Shown: piece after piece, positions 7,614 to 15,952 of the stretch | How positions within the stretch are numbered: position 1 is the first letter of the stretch | Layout of the letters: each line of letters starts with the position of its first letter | Notes under the pieces: generated by a model | Database searches by the model: none | What the model saw: the letters and a program-made list of their open reading frames with translations, nothing else | What the model was told of the DNA's origin: nothing | Translations under genes and position numbers: made by a program | Assembly (NCBI GenBank): GCA_964360255.1 | Contig: CAYHVK010000015.1 | Location: forward strand, 10,208-74,207 | Direction of reading: 5' to 3' | Origin: CAYHVK01 sp964360255 | GTDB lineage: Bacteria > Bdellovibrionota > Bdellovibrionia > Bdellovibrionales > UBA1609 | Length of the DNA: 64,000 nucleotides

Positions 7614-8318
7614 ATGGGAAAAGGCTGGAAAGTCGCTGGAATGCAAGAAAAGGCGGCTCAAAAAGGGAAAATCTTTACCAAAATGGCACGCGAAATTTCG
7701 GTCGCGGCAAAACTTGGTGGGCCTGATCCTGAGGCCAATTCTCGTCTCAAATTGGCTATCATCGCAGCTCGCGGCGCGAGCGTTCCTAAAGACACTATTG
7801 AGCGCGCTGTGAAAAAAGGCTCGGGGCAGCTCGATGATGGCAGCGTTATCGAAGAGCTTGTCTACGAAGGCGTAGGGCCTCATGGAATCGGTGTTATTGT
7901 TGAATGTCAGACGGATAATAAAAACCGCACGGTCAGTGAAATCCGCAATATCTTCAGGCGCCATGATGGCAATATGGGTGAAACTGGCAGCGTGGGTTGG
8001 ATGTTTGATCGCGTGAGCGTCGTCGTCGCTGAAAAAGCCGAAATTGGTGACCCTGAAGAAGACGCTATTGAAGCCGGCGCCAACGAAGTCGAAAAAAATG
8101 ATGATGGAACTTACGCTTTTATCGGCGGACTCACCGACTTAGATGCTATTCGCGGAGCTCTAGCTGAACGCGGCTGGAATGTAAAAGCAGCGGAGCGTAT
8201 TTATCGCGCGAAAAACTTCGCAGAATTGACCGGTGAGGCCCGCAAAGAAGTTGAAGACATGATCGCTGATTTTGAAGACTGCGATGATTCACAAAAGGTC
8301 TATACGACGCTCGCTTAG
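7614..8318 (+). CDS. yebC: YebC/PmpR (TACO1-type) family protein
   Basis: The product has the conserved YebC architecture: an N-terminal helical region with QEKAAQKGKIFTKMAREI, then PEANSRLKLAI, a Lys/Arg-rich AVKKGSG loop, YEGVGPHG, and the NIFRRHDGNMGETGSV block. It is 234 aa, usual for the family. Members are described as regulators and as ribosome-associated factors that relieve stalling at difficult motifs. The start is fixed by GAGGT seven bases before the ATG and by the family's N-terminus (MGKGWK in place of MAGHSKW). Confidence 0.95.
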   Translation: MGKGWKVAGMQEKAAQKGKIFTKMAREISVAAKLGGPDPEANSRLKLAIIAARGASVPKDTIERAVKKGSGQLDDGSVIEELVYEGVGPHGIGVIVECQTDNKNRTVSEIRNIFRRHDGNMGETGSVGWMFDRVSVVVAEKAEIGDPEEDAIEAGANEVEKNDDGTYAFIGGLTDLDAIRGALAERGWNVKAAERIYRAKNFAELTGEARKEVEDMIADFEDCDDSQKVYTTLA

Positions 8319-8331
8319 TACCTGAGGCAGT

Positions 8332-9336
8332 TTACATAACTTTGTAACTCACGGTAATTTTCGTACCCTTTTCTGGAGGCATGTCGAAATAGATTCGGCG
8401 GCCTTCAAGTCTATAAGTAGAAACATGGGGCACAGAATATTCAATGAGGATTGTCGACGGATCTGGGTACGTACGCAGCTCGACATATTCAGTGAGCTTG
8501 CGAGCATTGTCGCCGAGAAGACCAAGTGTCGGAGCATAATCATTATCGCAGATACTTCCGACTAAACCATGCGTAAGGCGTGAAAGCTCCGCCACAAATG
8601 TGCCGTAATGACCTTGGCCATTATTAGCATCCATACAGGCTTTGTCATCAGGACGAATAATCATGCCGTAAGTGAAGAGACTTTTTGAATCCTGCCATAC
8701 GCTATTGATAAGTTTAAGTACATCGGCGGGCCTTGCCGCATCGGCGGCGGTGCCCTCACTTTTTTCATCTTCATCAGAGAGAACTAGAATTCCGAGGTCG
8801 GCACCATTACGAAAAAAGCCTTTATTATCTGTGTTGCGTTTTTCGATAGCCATCATTGCGGCCATTAGAGCTTGCTCATCACCAGAAGGACAAGAGTTGC
8901 CGCAATTATTTGTCTCACTGCGGACCACTGTCGCCTGAAAGGCATTCTGATAATCTGGAGTTTTCGCATTCAATATATAGCTTTGCTGTCCGGCTATATT
9001 GAGAAGACTTCCTTTGATGCCGTAAGGGCCATCGCTGACGTCGGTCGTCGTCACCCCGATCTGCCAGTCAATATCGTAGAGCGTGCTGAGGAAGCTCTGA
9101 ATGCGAACGCCCAGTTTCATCTGCTCTTCGGCCATTGAGCCTGAGTTATCAACTATAAATAAAATGTCTAACTTTTTACCAAGATAGCCTTGCAAGAATT
9201 CGTCAGTGAGTTCAGCTCCTGAATTATAAACTATTGGAGCTCCGGGCAAGGGCGCAAACTGCACGTCCGAGCAGCCCACGGCTGTTGTAAAAAATAAGGA
9301 CAAAAAAATACGTCCTAAGAAGATTTTAGTTTTCAT
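8332..9336 (-). CDS. von Willebrand factor A-domain lipoprotein (334 aa)
   Basis: The ATG at 9336 follows a GGGGG-type ribosome-binding site, and an in-frame GTG four codons upstream is less likely. The signal ends in lipobox AVGC (Cys22). The strand KLDILFIVDNSGSM carries the MIDAS residues D63, S65 and S67; LVLSDEDEKS is a further acidic loop. The C-terminal beta-rich module (YFDMPPEKGTKITVSY) matches the end of the vWA lipoprotein at 2415-3506, so the two are paralogues with the same domain order. It is expected in the cell envelope; binding partner unknown. Confidence 0.85.
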   Translation of the reverse strand: MKTKIFLGRIFLSLFFTTAVGCSDVQFAPLPGAPIVYNSGAELTDEFLQGYLGKKLDILFIVDNSGSMAEEQMKLGVRIQSFLSTLYDIDWQIGVTTTDVSDGPYGIKGSLLNIAGQQSYILNAKTPDYQNAFQATVVRSETNNCGNSCPSGDEQALMAAMMAIEKRNTDNKGFFRNGADLGILVLSDEDEKSEGTAADAARPADVLKLINSVWQDSKSLFTYGMIIRPDDKACMDANNGQGHYGTFVAELSRLTHGLVGSICDNDYAPTLGLLGDNARKLTEYVELRTYPDPSTILIEYSVPHVSTYRLEGRRIYFDMPPEKGTKITVSYKVM

Positions 9337-9546
9337 TGGTTCCCCCACTTGGCCACCCTACTGGTCAGTTAAGCTATAGAGAGCAAAAGATAGGCCATGG
9401 GTTTATGTAAAGCGAAATGATAAACTTGTGAACAGATATGGCTCCCTGTTCGAGGAAAGTTGCACAAAACACACATTCTCAGAAAATGAATTCCCACCAA
9501 GAACGTCAGTAAATTTGATAGTTCTTCAGATTTGACAGAAAAATTA

Positions 9547-10533
9547 TTATTTCTGTTCCAAACTGAGATTTGTAGTTTTCTTCAGTTGTAAGTAGAAAAA
9601 AGCACCCGCTAAGCTGTAACTAAAAATGATCAATTGATAGATGGTCACGAGTGTTGGGCCAATATCTGAGACATGTCCGAGATAAACATTGAAAACAAAA
9701 TAATAAGCGGCCTGCCCCACTCCGATGCCGCCAGGGGCGATTGGTACAGAAGATAGCATCATAGCAATCGGTACACAGTAGTAATAAGCTTCGATGGGAA
9801 TGGCTTCACCCATTTTTTCGCCCAAATGAGCAAAAATACAAATAACCACCACGTGACCCATAACACTAAGAAATGAAGTCTTCGCTAAAACGCCTGGATG
9901 TCCATAACCGTGAAGAGCATCAAAAAATCTCACTGCTTTTTCGCCAAATTTAATATCAAGGCGACGAAATAAACGCCCCATTTGCGAATAGCGTTTTTTA
10001 GAAAAAATTAAATAACCCAAAATAATTAAGACAATTAAGATTAGACCTAGAAAAGTTTGAAGACTTGATAAAATACCACCGACTTTGAGGCGTTCATAAT
10101 CGAAAAGAGTTACGAGAAATGCAATTCCGCAAAGAGTGGTAATTCCGATATAGCGATCGACTATAACAGAGACCCATGAACTCCATTGCTTGCTGTTTTG
10201 ATTATTGGTTTCGTTTTTTGAGACATAATAGGCTTTAACAGCGTCTCCGCTGACTCCGCCAGGGAGAACAAAACTAAAAAAAGATCCAATAAGCGAAAGC
10301 TTTATCGAATCTTTGGTGCTGACATATATGCCTTGTGAAGCAATGAGGGTCTGCCAGCGCACAGATACGAGAAAGAAGCTGATAAATAAAGCTCCCCAAC
10401 AAATAAGTATAGATTTTGGAGTGAGAACATAACGAATCGCATAGAGGTCGATCTTGCCGCTCATCAAGAGCCACGTGATGATAGTGCCGGCGATAACTAT
10501 TTTTAATATTTCTATTATATGGCGCTGGCTCAT
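9547..10533 (-). CDS. lysylphosphatidylglycerol synthase-type TM-domain protein (flippase-like, UPF0104)
   Basis: About eight transmembrane segments and the family motifs SFFSFVLPGGVSGDAVKAYY and PIAPGGIGVGQAAYYF identify the membrane domain of LPG synthase/flippase-like proteins. The cytosolic aminoacyltransferase domain of MprF is absent. Stand-alone members are thought to move lipid-linked substrates across the inner membrane. It is the last gene of a tight operon: its ATG overlaps the sufE stop by four bases (ATGA). An unrelated partner such as SufE suggests shared expression rather than a shared pathway. Confidence 0.8.
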   Translation of the reverse strand: MSQRHIIEILKIVIAGTIITWLLMSGKIDLYAIRYVLTPKSILICWGALFISFFLVSVRWQTLIASQGIYVSTKDSIKLSLIGSFFSFVLPGGVSGDAVKAYYVSKNETNNQNSKQWSSWVSVIVDRYIGITTLCGIAFLVTLFDYERLKVGGILSSLQTFLGLILIVLIILGYLIFSKKRYSQMGRLFRRLDIKFGEKAVRFFDALHGYGHPGVLAKTSFLSVMGHVVVICIFAHLGEKMGEAIPIEAYYYCVPIAMMLSSVPIAPGGIGVGQAAYYFVFNVYLGHVSDIGPTLVTIYQLIIFSYSLAGAFFYLQLKKTTNLSLEQK

Positions 10534-10964
10534 TGACGACTCGCAAGCAGACTCTTGAAAGCCAGAGCATAAAATTGAATCTGCTTGGCCATCGAGAAAA
10601 GTCCATTGGCTCGCGAAGGAGAGAGATAAGCGTCGAGTCCCATTTTTTTTATAAAGTCTGGAGGATTTGATAGGATTTCATCTGGCGTGCCGCCCGAGTA
10701 CACTTCAAGTAAAAGAGCGATTAAGCCTTTAACAATCATCGCATCGCTATCGCCCTTAAACTGAATATGGCCGTCAACAAGGTCGGCCTTGAGCCAAACT
10801 TGCGATTGGCAACCTTTAACTTTTAAGTCTTCAGATTTTTCATTTTCAGGAAATACCGCGAGTTTCTTACCCTTTTCAATAATCAGCTTATAACGAGCCT
10901 CCCAGTCGGTGAGTTTTTGAAACTCTTCGACGAGATTTTGTTGTCTTTGTAAAATAGCGCTCAT
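10530..10964 (-). CDS. sufE: SufE-family cysteine desulfurase sulfur acceptor
   Basis: The 144-aa protein has the SufE fold pattern: an N-terminal LVEEFQKLTDWEARYKLII helix pair, then VKGCQSQVWL with the sulfur-accepting Cys52, and a late GLDAYLSPSRANGL motif. SufE takes persulfide from the desulfurase SufS for Fe-S cluster assembly. No sufS, sufB, sufC or sufD is in the window. Its start overlaps the stop of the upstream Cys-rich protein (TAATG), so the two are translationally coupled. Confidence 0.92.
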   Translation of the reverse strand: MSAILQRQQNLVEEFQKLTDWEARYKLIIEKGKKLAVFPENEKSEDLKVKGCQSQVWLKADLVDGHIQFKGDSDAMIVKGLIALLLEVYSGGTPDEILSNPPDFIKKMGLDAYLSPSRANGLFSMAKQIQFYALAFKSLLASRQ

Positions 10965-11761
10965 TATCTGGTCCGCGTAAAAGAGTATTTTTCGTGAAGT
11001 TCATCTATATCGTTTTTGAATTTCACTCTATGTTCAAGAACTAATTTATAGCAGGCGATAAAGTAAGCTTCGATTTCTTCATAATGATGCTGCCAAAACT
11101 GACTCCAATCCATGCTGGACATGATGTAGGGCTTAACCTCTTGTGAGCCTTGCTCAAAAAGCACCCAGTTTAAATTCTCTTCAATCTCTTTTGTAGAAAA
11201 GCCTTTCTGTAGCATACACTCTTGCGAAATGAGCATTTCAATATCGTACAAAAATTGCTGAACGCTAAGCCAGAACTGTGGCCCAGTTTTTTCGTTGTCA
11301 TAAGTACAAAAATAAGTCGAACACTGAGAGTCTCGCCACTGCCAAATTCCACACTGCCCGCTTTGGGTTTTGTAGAACGGACACATAAGGTCGGCATCGC
11401 GGCCGAAATCATCCATATGTTTATCTTGAAACTTCACTTGATAACTAGGCGGAGCCACTACGCCGATAGGCAAAATCCACTGACGATCGCGTATTAATGT
11501 GCGCATGTGTTTCGCGGCTTCGCCATTTTCGGCGAGCATGCCTCCCACTAGATAATTGGGAACAAACGGATAATAGGTGCAGCATTTCGTTGAGGCTTCG
11601 AAAGGTTTTTTCACTGGATTATTTTTGCTGGCGGGCCGGCACATGTAGCAGTTCGAGCAACTGGCTTTCTTCTCAACGGCATTGAGCTTTAAAAATGAAG
11701 CTGGCAGAAGCTGGCCATAAAGACCTGGGAGCTGCGAACCTAACTGAGTCTCTAGAAACAT
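10964..11761 (-). CDS. cysteine-rich protein, function unknown, coupled to sufE
   Basis: The 265-aa product contains the N-terminal cluster C35-x2-C38-x2-C41, a Cys pair C60-C61, and a second set (MCPF, QCG, QCSTYFC) around residues 125-150. This looks like a metal or Fe-S site in the manner of YkgJ-like zinc/iron-chelating proteins, followed by a helical, aromatic-rich C-terminus. No signal peptide is seen, so it is probably cytoplasmic. First gene of the three-gene operon with sufE. An Fe-S protein or maturation factor is a reasonable inference from sequence and context, but not proven. Confidence 0.65.
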   Translation of the reverse strand: MFLETQLGSQLPGLYGQLLPASFLKLNAVEKKASCSNCYMCRPASKNNPVKKPFEASTKCCTYYPFVPNYLVGGMLAENGEAAKHMRTLIRDRQWILPIGVVAPPSYQVKFQDKHMDDFGRDADLMCPFYKTQSGQCGIWQWRDSQCSTYFCTYDNEKTGPQFWLSVQQFLYDIEMLISQECMLQKGFSTKEIEENLNWVLFEQGSQEVKPYIMSSMDWSQFWQHHYEEIEAYFIACYKLVLEHRVKFKNDIDELHEKYSFTRTR

Positions 11762-11995
11762 GTTTATTTACTACTCTAGCCATCTCTAATACGCCAATAG
11801 GTAATGTCGAACCTTTAGGCAGTGATCAGACAGAATTGCGCCTTTTTCGGCAGATCGAAATGGCATAGGGAGCTAATTTAAGTAGTTTAAAAATCGAAAA
11901 TAGTATGTGTTTTTAATGGCTTATGTGACTCTGTCGCCTCTAAAAACCGTGGTCCACCCCTTGCTCTATATAAAGGCAGGATATGAGGAGGACAC

Positions 11996-12238
11996 ATGAA
12001 AAAGGTATTAGTAGTTCTAGCATTGGTATTAGGTACAAACGCCATGGCTTATGAAGTGGCTTCAGTAAAGCCCGCTAAGAAAGCTTCTAAAGCAGATTAC
12101 ATTCGCGATAACAGCATGAAATGCGGTCTCGCAGAAATGGATGCTTACGAGAGAGTTAAAGGCCGTCTACCAACAGACGACGAAATGGACGCCATCATGG
12201 ATGCTTGCGTAAATCCGACTTTCAAAAAAGAATCTTAA
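11996..12238 (+). CDS. small exported protein (80 aa)
   Basis: A clean Sec signal peptide (MKKVLVVLALVLGTNAMA, cleavage before YEVAS) is followed by about 62 polar residues with two Cys (MKCGLAEMD and MDACVN) that could form a disulfide. GAGGAGG lies just upstream of the ATG. Function unknown. Confidence 0.7.
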   Translation: MKKVLVVLALVLGTNAMAYEVASVKPAKKASKADYIRDNSMKCGLAEMDAYERVKGRLPTDDEMDAIMDACVNPTFKKES

Positions 12239-12328
12239 GTCCATCAAGTCAGTCAGCCACTGCTGTCGACGTATTTGACTCATCAAAATTCTTACGAGAT
12301 ACTTGGCTCTCTAGATGGAGCACCAATT

Positions 12329-12517
12329 ATGAGTAAGATCCTCGATTTTTTATTCGGTAAAAGCCCTCAAATTTTTGATAACAAAGGCAATGTTCGCCAT
12401 GACCTTGGCCAAAAGAAATGGGATGACTGGAATAAAAGATATCACGAAGGCGCCCAGTACAACTGGAAGAATCACACTGGCGTTCGCGGTGGAGAGCCCA
12501 CCAAAAAAGACAAATAG
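12329..12517 (+). CDS. small hypothetical cytoplasmic protein (62 aa)
   Basis: The ATG at 12329 has GGAG upstream and starts MSKILDFLFG; an in-frame TTG at 12275 is an unlikely start. The product is highly charged, Trp/Asn/Lys-rich (KKWDDWNKRY, QYNWKNH), with no recognised domain. It lies 90 bp after the small exported protein and 62 bp before the metalloprotease gene. Confidence 0.55.
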   Translation: MSKILDFLFGKSPQIFDNKGNVRHDLGQKKWDDWNKRYHEGAQYNWKNHTGVRGGEPTKKDK

Positions 12518-12579
12518 TCTCAAACTGAAACACTCTTGAAATTTCACAAATCTGGCATGCCCCTCGCAATACAAAGAGT

Positions 12580-13506
12580 ATGTCTTTACTTAGAATCACA
12601 TCTAATTGTTTGCTTCTCATAGCCCTTCTGAGCTTCGCTAGGACCGCACAGGCGCAGACTGCCCAGAGAGTTTTCACTCTCGGTGTTGCCTATACACTGA
12701 AGTCAAAACAAGCTGTCTTAAAGTTTCAAAAAGAGATGGCGTCAGTCCCGCAATTAAACAACTCCTTCGTTTTAAAGACATACGCAGTTACCGACAACTC
12801 CATTCCTTGTTATAATCCTCCGAATAGCCGACTTCTCGCTTGTAATAAAGAAGAAGAATTTCTGAAATTTAAAAATCAAAACAACCTAGATGGCTTTGTG
12901 GCTTTTACTCATCTTGCCAGTGGTGGCAAAGGCAGCACCGATGTTTCGGTCGTGGGTGGCGATGCTTATTATAAAAACGCCCTCCATGAGTTTCTTCATC
13001 AAATTGGCTTCGATGATGAGTACAGCTACGACGGCATCGATAGCGGTTTCGGAGCGTATAAGTGTAGCAGTGGCCAACGTCAAAACTCTGTGAACGTCAT
13101 TTACCAGGATTTTTCTAAATTGCGCTTTTCTTCAGAGCAACAGGCTCGCACTTATCTTGTGCAAAGAATCCCGTGGGTTCGTCTGATTCCTAGTTATGTG
13201 AAAATTGTGAAGCCTGACGGTACATTGGGTACACCAACAGGAGTTTATCCTCCAGGAACATTAGGACTTTTTCGTGGTGGTGGTTGCGATAAATATATTT
13301 CTGGCTGGATGGCGCAAGAGCATTCGGTGATGAATAAAAACACCGATCTCCCTCTCAAAGCCGTCATGACCCCTTACTATATAAATTTAATTCGCCAAGC
13401 TCTGAAAAATAAATTAGCAAGTCCTCCTTCATTCGATTGGTCGACGCCCCAAAGAAAAGCTGATCATCGAACATTCGATCAGATTAAAAACGGCACTGCC
13501 CGATAA
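12580..13506 (+). CDS. secreted zinc metalloprotease, M64 (IgA peptidase)-like
   Basis: The signal peptide ends at AQA (residues 23-25). The zinc-binding motif is H136-E137-x2-H140 in the context HEFLHQIGFDDEY, resembling the HExxHxxG-x-DEY signature of M64 metzincins, and a later SVMNKN may supply the Met-turn. Four Cys suggest disulfides and an extracytoplasmic site. The protein is 308 aa, compact for the family. A proteolytic role against prey or envelope proteins is inferred. The next gene also encodes a secreted HExxH protease. Confidence 0.75.
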   Translation: MSLLRITSNCLLLIALLSFARTAQAQTAQRVFTLGVAYTLKSKQAVLKFQKEMASVPQLNNSFVLKTYAVTDNSIPCYNPPNSRLLACNKEEEFLKFKNQNNLDGFVAFTHLASGGKGSTDVSVVGGDAYYKNALHEFLHQIGFDDEYSYDGIDSGFGAYKCSSGQRQNSVNVIYQDFSKLRFSSEQQARTYLVQRIPWVRLIPSYVKIVKPDGTLGTPTGVYPPGTLGLFRGGGCDKYISGWMAQEHSVMNKNTDLPLKAVMTPYYINLIRQALKNKLASPPSFDWSTPQRKADHRTFDQIKNGTAR

Positions 13507-13655
13507 TTTAAAATTATGTCTCCCCAAATATATCTTTATTGCAAAACGCTCAAATCTTTTAAATTTGAATTGAGAGTTTCATTGTCAAGAAAAACTGGAC
13601 TTTTCACCCGGATTTTTTTGGACCAGACTTAGGTATTCAAAATTCAATAATTTTA

Positions 13656-13669
13656 GCGAAAGGATTCGC
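13656..13669 (+). promoter_or_regulatory. hairpin presenting the Shine-Dalgarno AGGA in its loop
   Basis: GCGAA (13656-13660) and TTCGC (13665-13669) form a 5-bp stem whose 4-nt loop is AGGA, exactly the ribosome-binding site of the following ATG (13672). A GGA in a short hairpin loop over the Shine-Dalgarno is the typical recognition shape for CsrA/RsmA translational repressors. Whether CsrA acts here is inference. Confidence 0.4.
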
Positions 13670-13671
13670 AA

Positions 13672-14550
13672 ATGACTTTTAAAGTCCTCGCATGGACAGC
13701 GGTGACAGCACTCTCTCTCAGCCAGGCGTCGTTCACACACGACCACACTGAGCTCTGTGAAGGTTTTGTCGAAGAAAATACAATGAATATCCCAGTTGGT
13801 TTCACGGCTGGTGGTATTGACGAAGCTGCTTTTAACGGTGTTATGGACAGGATCGAAAGTATCTACACGCCGATCATCGCTAAAAAAGGCGGCAAGTTTG
13901 AACTCGTACGTAACTGGGAAGACGGTACTGTGAATGCTTACGCACAACGTATCGGTCAGACTTACCAAATCCAAATGTTTGGTGGTTTAGCTCGTCACCC
14001 AGCCATTACATCTGATGCAATGGCTCTTGTTGCATGTCACGAAGTAGGTCACCACATTGCGGGCGCTCCGAAAGTTGCGAATCCATGGTCTAAATGGGCT
14101 TCTAACGAAGGTCAGTCAGATTATTTCGCAGGCCTTCAGTGTTTACACCTTTACTATGCATTAACTGATTCACAAGAGTGGATGCAAAAGAATGCCGCGT
14201 CTGTGCCAGCAATGGTGACTCAGAAGTGTGAGTCTCTTTACACTAAGTCGACTGAGCAAGTGGATTGCTTAAGAACTGCAATGGCTGGTTTATCTGTAGC
14301 ATTGTTATTCCAAGATCTACGTGGCGACACAGTAGTTCCGGATTTCTCTACTCCAGATACAAAAGTTGTTACAAAGACTGACGACCGTCACCCGGCAACA
14401 CAATGCCGCTTAGACACTTATTTCTCAGGTGGATTATGCAATAAAGCAGTTGATGCTGAGCTTTCTGACACTGATTATAAGCAAGGTACATGCTCTACAG
14501 CGAATGGCGATGCAGCTGGAGTTAGACCTCTTTGCTGGTTTAAGCCGTAG
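13672..14550 (+). CDS. secreted M48-like zinc metalloprotease (292 aa)
   Basis: A signal peptide (residues 1-20) precedes a mature protein with H123-E-x2-H127 (ACHEVGHH) and, about 20 residues later, NEGQSDYFA, where E146 or D150 supply the third zinc ligand, as in gluzincin/M48-type enzymes. No membrane segments follow, unlike HtpX. Seven or more Cys in the C-terminal half suggest disulfides and a periplasmic or secreted enzyme. Substrate unknown. Start chosen from AAAGGA and the signal peptide. Confidence 0.72.
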   Translation: MTFKVLAWTAVTALSLSQASFTHDHTELCEGFVEENTMNIPVGFTAGGIDEAAFNGVMDRIESIYTPIIAKKGGKFELVRNWEDGTVNAYAQRIGQTYQIQMFGGLARHPAITSDAMALVACHEVGHHIAGAPKVANPWSKWASNEGQSDYFAGLQCLHLYYALTDSQEWMQKNAASVPAMVTQKCESLYTKSTEQVDCLRTAMAGLSVALLFQDLRGDTVVPDFSTPDTKVVTKTDDRHPATQCRLDTYFSGGLCNKAVDAELSDTDYKQGTCSTANGDAAGVRPLCWFKP

Positions 14551-14580
14551 GCTAATCGAAAATTAAATTTAGATCGAGTT

Positions 14581-14612
14581 AAAAGGGCCTCTCTGTTGGC
14601 CCTTTTGCTTTT
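14581..14612. terminator. bidirectional intrinsic terminator
   Basis: AAAAGGGCC (14581-14589) and GGCCCTTTT (14598-14606) form a 9-bp stem flanked by A/T runs on both sides. It separates the convergent metalloprotease and nucleotidyltransferase genes. Confidence 0.8.
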
Positions 14613-15903
14613 ATAAAGCATGCCTATGAAGCTCGGCCCGCACCCACTCAAGCGCCGCTTCGCGATCTGCGACCACACCTTCAAGCTGAGCTTTATAGAC
14701 GCCCTTAAGTAGCTCTCCCACTATTGGGCCTTTGCCAACGCCCAGAGTTTCAATATCCCGGCCATTTAAAAACGCTGTCTGTAAAAAACCATTGGTGCCA
14801 CTGAGTTCACGATATCTATTAACAAAGTTTTCGTAGTACTCAACCTGCCCTAACAATTTGCGCTCAAGACTCGCCACTTGCAGTAAAGCAGGACCATTAC
14901 GATGATCTAAGAGCAATAAAGCTTCAGTGTCGCGCTTTTCAAAGTCAGAGTAATTGCGAAGGCTAAAATCAATTGAAGCTAAAAGATCACGGGAAAGCTT
15001 AAAATTAGAAAATACTTTAAGTATTTCGGCTGCACCTGCAGACCAAGCGGACTTTTCTTTCACGCGCGTCGCCATTTCACAAAAAGCCAACCAGCGCCAT
15101 CCGAATTCAGCATCACGGGCAATTTGATCAAGACCGAGCTGATAAAACTTCAACCATTTCTCTGATTTTAAGAAGCTAAAGCCGCGAAATATATGATGAG
15201 CCAAACCTGTTTGCTGAATGAGCATAAAACTATAAAGAGCGTCCTGAGATTGCCAAATTTTAGACAGTTCATCCGTCACCCGCTCAGGCGAAACGACGTT
15301 GATTTCATGATGGAGCTTCTTCACCGCCGCCAATGTGGTGTCTTCAATCTTAAAACCCAGCTGACCAGCAAAGCGCACAGCCCGTAACATGCGAAGCTTG
15401 TCTTCACCGAAACGCAATACCGGATCACCTACTGCACGAATGGTGTGCGTGAGTAAATCTTGTAGGCCCTCTTGAAAGTCGATCACCTTCTCAGTTTTCG
15501 TATCATAGAAAAGTGCATTGATGGTGAAATCACGGCGCTCCGAATCTTTCTCAGGCGTGCTATATTCAATAGAATCTGGTCGACGGCCATCTTTGTAATC
15601 TCCATCCGAGCGAAATGTAGTCACCTCTAAAGACACTCGAGCGTCATTGGGTCCATCAACGATGACGACAATCACTCCGAAAGCTTTGCCAACAGCCACA
15701 GTGTTCTGAAAAATCTGCTCCACTTCATGAGGCCTAGCACTCGTTGCGATATCAAAATCTTTCGGACGTTTGCCAAGCAAGGCATCACGAACGGCTCCGC
15801 CGGCTAAATAGGCGAGATGACCTCGTGATTGCAGCTCTTGGCAAACGTACATGACCGCAGGCCAAGACTTCTGAGATTTTAATAATTCTGGATTCAACTT
15901 CAT
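14611..15903 (-). CDS. class II CCA-adding enzyme / poly(A) polymerase family nucleotidyltransferase
   Basis: The N-terminal half has AYLAGGAVRDALLG, the catalytic KDFDIAT carboxylates, RRDFTINAL and GEDKLRMLRAVRFA, the ordered motifs A-D of class II tRNA nucleotidyltransferases and bacterial poly(A) polymerases. The 430-aa length fits either a CCA-adding enzyme or PcnB; sequence alone does not separate them. Both tRNA genes in this window already encode CCA, so repair of CCA ends or RNA polyadenylation are both possible. The helical C-terminus binds RNA. Transcribed divergently from queG, 49 bp away. Confidence 0.88.
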   Translation of the reverse strand: MKLNPELLKSQKSWPAVMYVCQELQSRGHLAYLAGGAVRDALLGKRPKDFDIATSARPHEVEQIFQNTVAVGKAFGVIVVIVDGPNDARVSLEVTTFRSDGDYKDGRRPDSIEYSTPEKDSERRDFTINALFYDTKTEKVIDFQEGLQDLLTHTIRAVGDPVLRFGEDKLRMLRAVRFAGQLGFKIEDTTLAAVKKLHHEINVVSPERVTDELSKIWQSQDALYSFMLIQQTGLAHHIFRGFSFLKSEKWLKFYQLGLDQIARDAEFGWRWLAFCEMATRVKEKSAWSAGAAEILKVFSNFKLSRDLLASIDFSLRNYSDFEKRDTEALLLLDHRNGPALLQVASLERKLLGQVEYYENFVNRYRELSGTNGFLQTAFLNGRDIETLGVGKGPIVGELLKGVYKAQLEGVVADREAALEWVRAELHRHAL

Positions 15904-15952
15904 CTTGTAAAAGATAAGCTTCTTCGCTTGTCGAGAGCAAGGGAATCATGAG

